Positions 26,818-34,901 of a stretch of DNA of 64,000 bases are shown here, piece after piece. The notes below the pieces were generated by a model. It was given only the letters and a program-made list of their open reading frames with translations. It was not told where the DNA came from and made no database searches. Each line of letters opens with the position of its first letter. The first letter of the stretch is position 1. Source of the stretch: Pirellulaceae bacterium. Lineage in GTDB: Bacteria; Planctomycetota; Planctomycetia; Pirellulales; Pirellulaceae. The DNA is taken from contig JAHBXT010000001.1 of the NCBI GenBank assembly GCA_019636385.1, positions 434,001 to 498,000 of the forward strand, in the 5' to 3' direction. Position numbers and translations under genes: made by a program.

Positions 26818-28245
26818 ATGAAAACAATCAATCCCCAACCTATGAAGTTTGCGTTGTTGGCCAAGCGGCGTACGTTGACAGCCTGGGTGCTGGCGGTTTG
26901 CACTGTGTGTAGCCTGCATTGGTCGGCACAGGCGCAAATGCCTGGTGGAGACCCAGGTGGCGGTGTACCTATGTTTCAAGAGCCCAAATTCGCCGACCGG
27001 GTGTATGAATCCGGGGGACCGCGGGTCAACCAGCGACATAACGGCAAATTGGTACAGGGAATTGAAATTCAAGGCAACGAAACCGTTAGCCACCACAAAA
27101 TCTTGTCTCACATGCAAACACGACAGGACCGTGTGTTTGATGAAAAGCAACTGCAACTGGACATTCACGATCTGTACCGCACCGATCTGTTTCGTGAGAT
27201 CAAGTCGGAGATTGTGGAATCCGCCGAGGGCGTGGTAGTCCGGCTGCGGATCAAGGAACAACCCACGATTACTGACGTCATTTTCCATGGCAATACGCGG
27301 ATGAACGATTCCGAGCTGAAAAAACATTGCGGCATTGAAGTTGGCGATCCGGCCAATCCGTTTTCGGTCGAGATGGCTCAGCAGCGGCTGTTGGATCTTT
27401 ATCACGAAAAGGGCATGAACCAAACAGCCATTCAGATCGTCGAGGGGAATCGACCTGACCAGCGGCGGATATTCTTTTCGATCGACGAAGGTCCGGTCGA
27501 ACGCGTGTGGGCGGTTCACTTCGTGGGCAACAAGCTGTTTCGTAGTGACGTCTTGAAGACCAAAATCCAAACACGTGACTCCTGGCACGGTGTCAAACCG
27601 TTTGGGAATCTGGCCAACTCAATCAAGATTGAGGACGATGTGCAGACGCTGATTGAACTGTATCGTTCGCTGGGCTATTTCCAGGCTCGAATTGGCCACC
27701 GTATTAACTATCATCCCAACAGCGCCTGGGTGGATGTGACCTATGTGATTGACGAAGGCCAACAGTTCCACATTCGCAATATCTCGGTGATGGGCAATCA
27801 GTATCCTCCGTTCACCGATCAACTACTGTTGGACTCGATGGACCTCAAGCCGGGCCAAGCGTTCAATCACGCTAAGCTGAGCAAAGATCAGCGGCGCATA
27901 ACCGATGAATACTATGGTCGCGATGGATTTATCTTCGCAGACATTGTTCCTCAAGCGGTTTTTCTGGAAGAGCCGGGCTGGTTGGATTTGGTATACAAGA
28001 TCAGCGAGGGTGATCAAATCGTGGCCGGCGATATCAAGATTCACATGGCGGGCGATTCGAACCATACCAAGCGCAGCGTACCTTTGAATTTGATAGATAT
28101 CGTGCCAGGGCAGTTAATCGACCGTCGCAAACTGAACGACTCCGAACGCCGCTTGAAACTTAGTCAGATATTTGAAGTCGATCCGGCGCAAGGCGATCCA
28201 CCCCGCATCGAAGTTCGCCGGATGGATCGCGATGCCGATTACTAA
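26818..28245 (+). CDS. BamA-like POTRA-domain protein without barrel
   Basis: 475 residues from ATG 26818; an in-frame ATG at 26842 would also give the signal peptide (MKFALLAKRRTLTAWVLAVC...AQAQ). Five POTRA domains follow in order, each recognisable by a 'GN' or 'G' after the first strand: 'GIEIQGNETVSHHKIL', 'ITDVIFHGNTRMNDSELK', 'VWAVHFVGNKLFRSDVLK', 'IRNISVMGNQYPPFTDQL' and 'AGDIKIHMAGDSNHTK'. Five is the number in BamA, the core of the machine that inserts outer-membrane proteins. The protein ends right after POTRA5; the barrel is in the next gene, in a different frame. It probably acts in the periplasm with that partner. Confidence 0.88.
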   Translation: MKTINPQPMKFALLAKRRTLTAWVLAVCTVCSLHWSAQAQMPGGDPGGGVPMFQEPKFADRVYESGGPRVNQRHNGKLVQGIEIQGNETVSHHKILSHMQTRQDRVFDEKQLQLDIHDLYRTDLFREIKSEIVESAEGVVVRLRIKEQPTITDVIFHGNTRMNDSELKKHCGIEVGDPANPFSVEMAQQRLLDLYHEKGMNQTAIQIVEGNRPDQRRIFFSIDEGPVERVWAVHFVGNKLFRSDVLKTKIQTRDSWHGVKPFGNLANSIKIEDDVQTLIELYRSLGYFQARIGHRINYHPNSAWVDVTYVIDEGQQFHIRNISVMGNQYPPFTDQLLLDSMDLKPGQAFNHAKLSKDQRRITDEYYGRDGFIFADIVPQAVFLEEPGWLDLVYKISEGDQIVAGDIKIHMAGDSNHTKRSVPLNLIDIVPGQLIDRRKLNDSERRLKLSQIFEVDPAQGDPPRIEVRRMDRDADY

Positions 28246-28336
28246 CAGTGGTCGCTTTGGAAGTCAGGATTGGGAAATCGTAAACGGTGGCAGCGCAGTC
28301 GGCCCACATCGACCAATTACGAACGCGAATGTGAAT

Positions 28337-30049
28337 ATGAGTCAACCTAACGCAATTCCGCTGCTCGCCTGCCGCTGTTATGGCTGGTTGGTGGGAACAC
28401 TCGCCTGCCTGACGTTGGCACTGCCGGGCTGCCAAATCGCTCAGCCGACAGCCAACAATCCCGCGATGACAACCGGTGCTCCTGCGATGCCAGCCATCGT
28501 CCGCGGACAGTCACCTACCAGCCCATTTCCCAACAACCAGTATCTCACTAATCCAGCGCCTGCGGGCACCTCCATTCCCTTTCCTCAGACTCAACCGTAC
28601 ACCGCTCAACCAGGGCAACCTGCGGCACAACCCGACGGCTGGGTTACATCGCAAGCCGGTGGAACTTATTCACAGCCGGCTCTGGCCACAACTGAGTTTC
28701 CTCAGCCACCAGTAGGGTACACCGCGCCGCAATACAACACCGCGCCGCAATACAACGTAACTCCCTTGCCGTATGCTTCCCCGACCGGCTCGACCCCGTA
28801 CCAAGAGGCAATCATTGCGCCAGGCGCTATGCAGGGTCAAGCTGCGGTAGCACCTGGAATCGCCAGCCCAAACGGCTGGCAACCTGGGGGAGTTGGCGGT
28901 ACGGGACTGGACCCTGCGGGAGGTTTAGTGCTACCGAACATAACAGCACCGGGCGGTTATCAACCACGAGTTCAAGTGGCTCCGCTGGACGTCTATTTGC
29001 AAGAGGCGCGTACCGGACGCATCATGCTGGGCGGATCGGTTAATAGCGACTTGGGCGTTGCGGGCCAGTTAATTATCGACGAACGCAATTTTGATATCCG
29101 CGCCTTTCCGCGCAGTTGGTCAGACCTATTTAGCGGATACGCATTTCGGGGTGCTGGTCAAACGTTCCGCGCTGAATTGATGCCAGGTAATCAGGTTGAG
29201 CGGTACACGATTAATTGGACTAATCCCAATCTTTTCGGCTATTTACCCTACAGCTTATCGGTAGGCGGATTTTTGTTCACCCGCATCTACCGTGACTGGA
29301 CCGAGCAACGGCTGGGCGGTCGTATAGGTCTGGGATACGCCATCACCAAAGATCTATCCATCGGTACCGAGATTCGTGGCGAAAATGTCAATATCTCTCG
29401 GCCGAGAATCAATGGCGTGGCACCGCTGGATGCAGTATTGGGTGATAACGAACTGTATACAGCCCGCCTGCGTTTGGCGCGCGACAAACGCGACAGCGTG
29501 TTTCTGGCGACCGAAGGAAACTTTTTAGAGCTCATCTACGACCAAGCGTTCGGGAAATTCGACTATCCCCAAGGTCAGATCAATTTCTCGCAATACGCGC
29601 GCGTCTATGAACGCCCAGATGGCATGGGGCGTCACGTGCTGGCTAGCACCTGGCGATTCGGGTTCTCGGGTGAGGACACACCCATCTTCGAGAATTTCTA
29701 CGCCGGTGGATTTTCCAGCATGCGGGGCTTTCGCTTTCGCGGTGCCAGCCCCAAGGAGAGCGGTGTGCAAGTGGGCGGTCGCTTCATGTTCCTAGGAAGT
29801 CTGGAATATATGTTTCCTCTGACCGCCGACGAGATGCTGCGCGGTGTGGCCTTTGTGGATTATGGTACAATTGAACGCGACATCACCATAACCGAGGAGA
29901 ACTTCCGTGTCGCTCCGGGACTCGGCTTGCGAGTCTCAGTGCCGGCGTTGGGACCAGCCCCGCTGGCCTTTGACTTCGCAGTGCCAGTGGCCAAGGCCGC
30001 CGGTGACGAAAAGCAGTTGTTCTCGTTCTATATGGGATTTACGCGCTAG
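28337..30049 (+). CDS. BamA-like outer-membrane barrel lipoprotein
   Basis: 570 residues from ATG 28337. It begins with a lipoprotein signal: 'GTLACLTLALPGCQIAQP', with the lipobox LPGC. Residues 35-220 are a Pro/Gln/Ala-rich linker. Residues 225-570 match the Omp85/D15 barrel: 'QTFRAELMPGNQVERYTINW', 'IGLGYAITKDLSIGTEIRGE', the loop-6 motif in 'FYAGGFSSMRGFRFRG' (the VRGF/Y-type sequence), and 'GLGLRVSVPALGPAPLAFDF', which ends as in BamA ('GIGIRxxxPxGPxxxDF'). The open frame overlaps the upstream POTRA gene, but the lipobox supports an independent start 91 bases after its stop. POTRA domains are absent. Confidence 0.85.
   Translation: MSQPNAIPLLACRCYGWLVGTLACLTLALPGCQIAQPTANNPAMTTGAPAMPAIVRGQSPTSPFPNNQYLTNPAPAGTSIPFPQTQPYTAQPGQPAAQPDGWVTSQAGGTYSQPALATTEFPQPPVGYTAPQYNTAPQYNVTPLPYASPTGSTPYQEAIIAPGAMQGQAAVAPGIASPNGWQPGGVGGTGLDPAGGLVLPNITAPGGYQPRVQVAPLDVYLQEARTGRIMLGGSVNSDLGVAGQLIIDERNFDIRAFPRSWSDLFSGYAFRGAGQTFRAELMPGNQVERYTINWTNPNLFGYLPYSLSVGGFLFTRIYRDWTEQRLGGRIGLGYAITKDLSIGTEIRGENVNISRPRINGVAPLDAVLGDNELYTARLRLARDKRDSVFLATEGNFLELIYDQAFGKFDYPQGQINFSQYARVYERPDGMGRHVLASTWRFGFSGEDTPIFENFYAGGFSSMRGFRFRGASPKESGVQVGGRFMFLGSLEYMFPLTADEMLRGVAFVDYGTIERDITITEENFRVAPGLGLRVSVPALGPAPLAFDFAVPVAKAAGDEKQLFSFYMGFTR
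28721..28756 (+). repeat. 18-bp perfect tandem duplication inside the barrel gene
   Basis: ACCGCGCCGCAATACAAC occurs twice in succession (28721-28738 and 28739-28756). It encodes a duplicated TAPQYN hexapeptide in the low-complexity linker of the barrel lipoprotein, keeping the frame. Confidence 0.85.
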
Positions 30050-30115
30050 CTGACCAATTTCCAACTGGATGCGGCTAGCGTGATTCATCTGAGTGAACGA
30101 GTCAGGGGGACAACG

Positions 30116-31399
30116 ATGATTTCACGTCGCAATTTTCTGGCGGCTTCGGCAGCCGCATCAGCGCTGACCGGAAACGCGGTCGCACAAGATTCTTCAAACG
30201 CCGGGTCGCAGCGCCTGCGCGTTGGGGTGATGGGACTCAGTCGCGGACTGGCCCTGGCTATCGACTTGGCTGGACTGCCGGGTGTTGAGGTAGCGTATCT
30301 GTGCGAAGTTGACGATGATCGACTGGCCAGCGCTGCCCGCAGCTTTACCGAGCAGCGTGGCAGAACTCCGCAAACCGTCAAAGACTTTCGCAAAATTCTG
30401 GATGACAAATCAGTCGATGCATTGGTGTGTGCGGCACCCAATCACTGGCACGCGCCAGCGACGATCATGGCCTGCAAAGCGGGCAAGCACGTCTATGTGG
30501 AAAAGCCCTGCAGCCACAATCCACTAGAAGGGCAGTGGATGGTAGCAGCTGCCGAGCGATTTGATCGCTGCGTGCAAATGGGCACTCAGCGCCGCAGTGC
30601 ACCGGGAACGCTTGCAGCCATCGAGAAGCTACATTCGGGCACCATTGGCAAAATTCACTTATCGCGCTGCTATTACCACGCTCTACGAGGTCCAATTGGC
30701 AAAGCTGCCGACGGTACGCCGCCTACACAATTGGACTATGACCTGTGGCAGGGGCCGGCTCCCCGCCGGCCCTACCGGACCAATTACGTGCACTACAACT
30801 GGCATTGGTTTTGGCATTGGGGCGGAGGCGAGCTAGCGAACAACGGTGTCCACGGTCTTGACTTGTGCCGCTGGGGATTGCAAGTCGATTACCCAACGCG
30901 CACGGTCAGCTCTGGAGGTCGCTACTGGTACGACGACGATCAAGAGACGCCCGACACGCAATCAGCATGTTTTGAATTTGCCGACGGCAAACAAATCACT
31001 TGGCAGGCAATGTCCTGCAACAAGCGCCACATCGACTTTTTCTGCGCATTTTATGGCGATCAAGGTAGTTTAGAATTGGACGGCGATGGAAACTATCGTA
31101 TTTACGATCGTCAGGACAAACTGATCGAAGAGGGTGGCGAGACCGCCGTTGGCCAAATTCAGCACCTGACCAACTTCGTCGATTGCGTGCGCCGAGGGGA
31201 TCGCGGCCAACTGAATCAGCCGATCTTGGAAGCGCACAAGAGTACGCTGTTGTGCCACTTGGGCAATATCGCGCAGCGAACCGGCCGCACTGTAAACACC
31301 GATCCTACCACCGGTCAGATCCTAGGCGATGCACAGCAATTAGAACTGTGGAGCCGCGATTATGATCCGGCTTGGAAGGAACAAGTCAGCATGAGCTAA
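30116..31399 (+). CDS. Gfo/Idh/MocA-family oxidoreductase, Tat-exported
   Basis: 427 residues from ATG 30116, with AGGGGGA upstream; a GTG at 30080 in frame is less likely. The N-terminus is a twin-arginine signal ('MISRRNFLAASAAASALTGN'). The Rossmann part includes 'RVGVMGLSRGLALAID' (a variant of GxGxxG), 'VDALVCAAPNHWHAPATIMA' and the catalytic-type 'GKHVYVEKPCSHN' (EKP motif). The C-terminal GFO_IDH_MocA domain carries 'WHWFWHWGGGELANNGVHGL', with the D/H pair typical of the family. Planctomycetes have many exported members thought to act on sugars or sugar derivatives; the substrate here is unknown. The gene follows the barrel gene by 66 bases. Confidence 0.92.
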   Translation: MISRRNFLAASAAASALTGNAVAQDSSNAGSQRLRVGVMGLSRGLALAIDLAGLPGVEVAYLCEVDDDRLASAARSFTEQRGRTPQTVKDFRKILDDKSVDALVCAAPNHWHAPATIMACKAGKHVYVEKPCSHNPLEGQWMVAAAERFDRCVQMGTQRRSAPGTLAAIEKLHSGTIGKIHLSRCYYHALRGPIGKAADGTPPTQLDYDLWQGPAPRRPYRTNYVHYNWHWFWHWGGGELANNGVHGLDLCRWGLQVDYPTRTVSSGGRYWYDDDQETPDTQSACFEFADGKQITWQAMSCNKRHIDFFCAFYGDQGSLELDGDGNYRIYDRQDKLIEEGGETAVGQIQHLTNFVDCVRRGDRGQLNQPILEAHKSTLLCHLGNIAQRTGRTVNTDPTTGQILGDAQQLELWSRDYDPAWKEQVSMS

Positions 31400-31523
31400 T
31401 CGGTCCAAGGTCAACATTCTGAGGCAAACGACTAATCAGCCTGAATCATGAACCTCGGTCAGTAGATGGTGAAGACGATATTGGCTCGCCGCGCGAGCGA
31501 CAGGTACTGTCTGGCCTCTCGCC

Positions 31524-33833
31524 CTAGCGTGCCATTTTGGCCGCCAGCTTCTGGCGTTTGCTTTTCACAAGTTGTAGCAGTTTGGCCTGGTGGTTGATCC
31601 ACCAAACGACCGAGTCTTGTCGAGACCACGGAAAACGCTGCGAAAGCTCCTCCAGTTCATCCAGCAGCGACTGCATGCTTGAAGGACGTTCAGACGGATC
31701 CGTAGACAAACACATTCCAAGCAGCTCGCCGAAGGGAACAACTGCACTGGGCAAGTCCAGCGTTTCGATTCCAGGCTGTTCATGGGCACTAGGTCCGCTG
31801 AGCGTAAACAACGGCGGCAGGTTGCCGGTGAGCAAAAAATAGGCCAGGGCACCCACGGAATATATATCGACGCGGGGATCGGCCAGCCACGGAGCTTTCA
31901 GCCGCTCGGGAGCCATAAAACGCGGCGTACCGACCACAATCTTGGTCTGGCTGGCGGTTGGACTGACGCCCGGCGCAAAGGCTTTGACCAGTCCATAATC
32001 AAAAAGTTTTACAAAGTCGGGTTCGCCGCCACGATTGCAGACCATAATGTTTTGGGGCTTGATGTCGCGATGGACGACGCCGACTTCATGCGCTTCGGCC
32101 AGTGCCCGGCACAGTTGTTTGAGAATAAAAATACAGCGACCGGGATGCAGCGCTCCTGAGTACTCAACAAGCTGGCCGAGATGCGCTCCGTTGATGTATT
32201 CCATGGCATAGTAAAACAGCCCTTCTTGGTTGCGCCCAAAATCATAGATGGCGATGGTGTTAGGATGAGTCAACTGGCTGGCTAATTGCACCTCGCGTTC
32301 AAACCGACTGATGGCCGTTTGGTCCACGGCTGGACCGCTCAAGACTTTCACCGCCGACTGTCGGCACAGCAGGGCGTGTTCAGCCAGGTAAACTCGGCCC
32401 ATGCCGCCTTCACCCAGTAGCTCTTGTACTTGATACGGACCGACATCGCTCAGGTCAGCCTGAAGATAGCGCGATGTTCTTAACATCCATAGAAGCGTTA
32501 GCCCACCCAGGGCCAGCGTAAATAGTCCTGTTAAGCCAGCGATGGTACGTCGCACATGGGTCGCCATGCCAAAAGCATCTGCGGCGCGTTCTTCGAAGGC
32601 GATTCCCAGTTCGTGAGACGGAATCCACCGCCAAGCACCGACAACCGTTTCGCCAACATAGTTGCGATAGCCATCGACGCTCATCCCGTTGTTGCCACTG
32701 GTCAATTGCTGGGCCAGTAGCGTTGGTGGCCAAGCTGTGGGAATCAAGTCGGGCAATTGTCCGGCCAATAGATTCACACCTGGATCGCGAATTAGTATCT
32801 GCTTGGAGCCCAGGCTGTTGGTAGTGGCTAGATCGAACTGTTCGAGCGATTCGGCGTAGCGGCTCTTGGTGAGTAGCGCACCGCGATCACTGACCAAGTA
32901 TGTCTCGCCCACGCCCTGCGTACTCCAGCGAGCTACCAGAGCATTGAAGGCCTCGTCCAATCCATACCCCCGAACCATCAAGACCGCTGCAACCGAGCCC
33001 GTTGTATCCGTAATGGGCAAAAACACAGACAGTTCTGATTCGTTGTCCTGCAGTCGGTAGTTTTCAGATATCGCTTGACTCTGTGATTGCAGATACATTC
33101 GAGCTTGTCCGCGCAGAACCGGGGTTAGCATGGCCGCGCCGGCAGGGGTCACAAACGACCCTACGACCTCTGGTCTGCTCTTCTGATTCCAATCGGCCAC
33201 AGTAATCATGCGGCGATCCCAAACGGCAAATCGAACCGAGTTACCTGCCAGAGATCGCAACTGCTGCTGAAGCGCTTCGTAAGCTTCTGCCTGGCACAAC
33301 ACCGCCTGCAGCTGTTGCGAATCGTCATCAGCAATTGGTCTGGACAACTCCAACAACTGCCGGATGGGTGCCACGACATTCTCCTGGCGCGACCACGCCA
33401 AAGCCTGATCGATCATTTGCGATTCCCATTGCCGCAAGTCGATTACGTGTTGGTCGATCTGCTCGGTCAACCTTTGCGATAACATGCTGCGCAATGACGC
33501 CTGTACACGGTTACTGGTCCAGTATCCCGCCATGAGGCCGATCAAACCAAGCAGCAGCGTTGGCCACAGCCAGCGAAAAAGATATCGTAAGCGGCTGCTC
33601 AAGCTAGATTGGTAGGTCGCGCTGAGTGTTGATCGGGTGCGGATCTTGGGCGCCGGGATTTCCGGGATGCGCGTGGTGCGCAGAGTATGGAAGTTGAGTA
33701 GCGAGCGGACTTCCTGAACCACTTCGGGAGCCGCAGGCTCCAGTTCGGCTAAGCGTTGCGCTTGAACTTCTCGCGACAAATCACACAGTTCCGCGAATAG
33801 CTGCTTGGCGCGTTGATGCAATTGAGCATTCAA
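31524..33833 (-). CDS. Membrane Ser/Thr protein kinase with extracytoplasmic sensor domain
   Basis: 769 residues. A short cytoplasmic N-terminus (1-85) precedes a transmembrane helix ('LWPTLLLGLIGLMAGYW'), a sensor-like domain of about 320 residues resembling double-Cache ('ELSVFLPITDTTGSVAAVLM', 'GETYLVSDRGALLTKSRYAE'), a second helix ('TIAGLTGLFTLALGGLTLLW') and the kinase domain from about residue 465. The kinase has 'LLGEGGMGRVYLAEH', the lysine in 'SAVKVL', 'VVHRDIKPQNIMV', DYG in place of DFG, and 'GTPRFMAPERL'. The start codon appears to be TTG, two bases after the sigma-factor stop. The pair is a typical planctomycete ECF sigma-kinase unit, in which the kinase probably senses a signal and controls the sigma factor. 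Confidence 0.9.
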   Translation of the reverse strand: MNAQLHQRAKQLFAELCDLSREVQAQRLAELEPAAPEVVQEVRSLLNFHTLRTTRIPEIPAPKIRTRSTLSATYQSSLSSRLRYLFRWLWPTLLLGLIGLMAGYWTSNRVQASLRSMLSQRLTEQIDQHVIDLRQWESQMIDQALAWSRQENVVAPIRQLLELSRPIADDDSQQLQAVLCQAEAYEALQQQLRSLAGNSVRFAVWDRRMITVADWNQKSRPEVVGSFVTPAGAAMLTPVLRGQARMYLQSQSQAISENYRLQDNESELSVFLPITDTTGSVAAVLMVRGYGLDEAFNALVARWSTQGVGETYLVSDRGALLTKSRYAESLEQFDLATTNSLGSKQILIRDPGVNLLAGQLPDLIPTAWPPTLLAQQLTSGNNGMSVDGYRNYVGETVVGAWRWIPSHELGIAFEERAADAFGMATHVRRTIAGLTGLFTLALGGLTLLWMLRTSRYLQADLSDVGPYQVQELLGEGGMGRVYLAEHALLCRQSAVKVLSGPAVDQTAISRFEREVQLASQLTHPNTIAIYDFGRNQEGLFYYAMEYINGAHLGQLVEYSGALHPGRCIFILKQLCRALAEAHEVGVVHRDIKPQNIMVCNRGGEPDFVKLFDYGLVKAFAPGVSPTASQTKIVVGTPRFMAPERLKAPWLADPRVDIYSVGALAYFLLTGNLPPLFTLSGPSAHEQPGIETLDLPSAVVPFGELLGMCLSTDPSERPSSMQSLLDELEELSQRFPWSRQDSVVWWINHQAKLLQLVKSKRQKLAAKMAR

Positions 33834-33835
33834 GA

Positions 33836-34390
33836 CTACAGATCCTGCGAATCAAGCCATCGCCGCAACCACGCCTTGGCCATCGTCCAATCGGCTTCCA
33901 CCGTTCGCTTGCTGAGATTGAGCCGCTGTGCAACCTCGGCCACTGTCAACCCGCCAAAAAAACGCAGTTCCACAATTTGCGACTGTCGCGCATCGATGCG
34001 CTCGAGCGCCTGGAGCGCTTCGTCGATGGCCAGTACATCGTCGGAATCTTGAAAGCTAATCGCGTCCCAATCTGCCAGGCTTCTTTTGTTTGCTCCGCCA
34101 CCACGTTTCTTGCGTCGACGATGACGGGCCTGGTCAACCAAAGCTCGCCGCATCGTCCCGGCAGCCAGGGCGAAGAAATGGTTTCGAGTCAGCAGGCCGG
34201 TCTGCTCTGCGGGCAGTCGCAAATACAGCTCGTGGATCAACACTGTGGGTGATAACGAAACCGTATTCTGCTCGTTCTTCAAATAGGCGGCTGCCATTCG
34301 ATGCAGATCTTCATACTGGCGCTCGATCCACCGCGAACAATCGACAGAGCCCGTCGATTCATCGAGCGCGTTTGCCTCTGGAGCACTCAC
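33836..34390 (-). CDS. ECF-type RNA polymerase sigma factor
   Basis: 184 residues. Region 2 is 'RQYEDLHRMAAAYLKNEQ' with 'SLSPTVLIHELYLRLP', and 'NHFFALAAGTMRRALVDQAR' is characteristic of the planctomycete/acidobacterial ECF group often typed as Sig-70_X6. Region 4 is 'RQSQIVELRFFGGLTVAEVA' and 'QRLNLSKRTVEADWTMAKAW'. It directs RNA polymerase to a specific regulon, which is not visible here. The downstream kinase gene is almost contiguous, so they are co-transcribed. No separate anti-sigma factor is present, which suggests the kinase takes that role. Confidence 0.93.
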   Translation of the reverse strand: MSAPEANALDESTGSVDCSRWIERQYEDLHRMAAAYLKNEQNTVSLSPTVLIHELYLRLPAEQTGLLTRNHFFALAAGTMRRALVDQARHRRRKKRGGGANKRSLADWDAISFQDSDDVLAIDEALQALERIDARQSQIVELRFFGGLTVAEVAQRLNLSKRTVEADWTMAKAWLRRWLDSQDL

Positions 34391-34642
34391 AAATGGTCTC
34401 TCGGGAAACCCACAAAAATTTCATACATCGGTTGCGGTCTACAGTACCAAGAGTGACGCTTTAGGCCTGCAACACGACCCAGAATGGGATTTAACAACTA
34501 GAATTATACCATCTGTTCGGCGGCCTGGGCGACCGTGAACTTTTGGTGCTAGATTTGGTCTTAGAGGGTGTGCGTGATCGAAATGCTGACCAACACTGGC
34601 AAGATGAAAACCTATACCACTTAAATCCAGGCGATCACTCTC
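34391..34642. other. Divergent intergenic region before the leu leader
   Basis: No gene was recognised. It lies between the divergent sigma-factor gene and the leucine leader. The sigma-kinase promoter should be just above 34391, but I see no clear boxes. Confidence 0.4.
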
Positions 34643-34671
34643 TTGACGCCGCTCTGGAAAACAACTAGTCT
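34643..34671 (+). promoter_or_regulatory. Possible leuA promoter
   Basis: TTGACG (34643-34648) is separated by 17 bases from TAGTCT (34666-34671). The -35 box is good and the -10 box is poor. Position supports it: transcription would start near 34678, just ahead of the leader peptide. Confidence 0.35.
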
Positions 34672-34691
34672 AGTTCTGAAAGCGGAAGCGT

Positions 34692-34757
34692 ATGATCAAT
34701 CATTTGACCGGAAATTTACTTGGGCTCCTTCTACTTCTCCAGCACGGCGAGTGTTAG
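34692..34757 (+). CDS. leuL: Leucine-rich leader peptide of the leuA attenuator
   Basis: A 21-codon ORF (ATG 34692, stop TAG 34755) preceded by GCGGAAG. Eight of its 21 codons are Leu. Seven of them occur in codons 9-16 (TTA CTT GGG CTC CTT CTA CTT CTC), including five in a row. It lies 135 bases ahead of leuA and just upstream of an intrinsic terminator. This is the standard arrangement for translation-dependent attenuation. When charged tRNA-Leu is scarce the ribosome stalls on these codons and lets a competing RNA pairing form. The peptide itself has no other function. It is too short for automatic ORF calling. Confidence 0.85.
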   Translation: MINHLTGNLLGLLLLLQHGEC

Positions 34758-34789
34758 GGTCCCGTTTTTCAATTCAATCATCAAGACCC
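34757..34789 (+). promoter_or_regulatory. Candidate antiterminator pairing of the leu attenuator
   Basis: GGGTC (34757-34761), which overlaps the last base of the leader stop codon, is complementary to GACCC (34785-34789), the left arm of the terminator. If the ribosome stalls on the Leu codons, this pairing can form and block the terminator. If it reaches the stop codon it covers GGGTC and the terminator forms. The duplex is short, so other pairings may contribute. Confidence 0.5.
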
Positions 34790-34817
34790 CGATGCTCAAT
34801 GGCTTCGGGGTTTTTTT
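34786..34817 (+). terminator. Intrinsic terminator (attenuator) before leuA
   Basis: ACCCCGA (34786-34792) and TCGGGGT (34805-34811) form a perfect seven-pair stem with a 12-base loop, followed by a run of seven T (34811-34817). No complete gene on this strand ends before it except the leader peptide, so it acts as the attenuator of leuA. Confidence 0.88.
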
Positions 34818-34901
34818 GTGCCTGGCCCCAAGTAGCCCTTGAGCATCCCTGAGACGCGGATATCGTTTCCTCAACAGGCGCAGCAAGGACCAGAAAAGAC
34901 C

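Noticed and set aside
26653..27588. 311-codon minus-strand ORF
   Set aside because: It lies opposite the POTRA gene, which has clear family motifs, and its own translation shows none.
28172..28336. Upstream extension of the barrel gene into the POTRA gene, as a sign of a frameshifted single BamA
   Set aside because: The extension shows no POTRA or barrel features, while ATG 28337 starts a lipoprotein signal with an LPGC lipobox. Two genes fit better, though a sequencing check would be reasonable.
34692..34817. T-box riboswitch upstream of leuA
   Set aside because: The T-box core (AGGGTGG...ACCGCG) and Stem I features are not present; the leader ORF with its Leu run accounts for the regulation.
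34643..34852. A 69-residue ORF overlapping the leu leader
   Set aside because: It starts at TTG, runs through the terminator stem in a different frame from the Leu-rich leader, and has no family resemblance. The leader peptide explains the region better.
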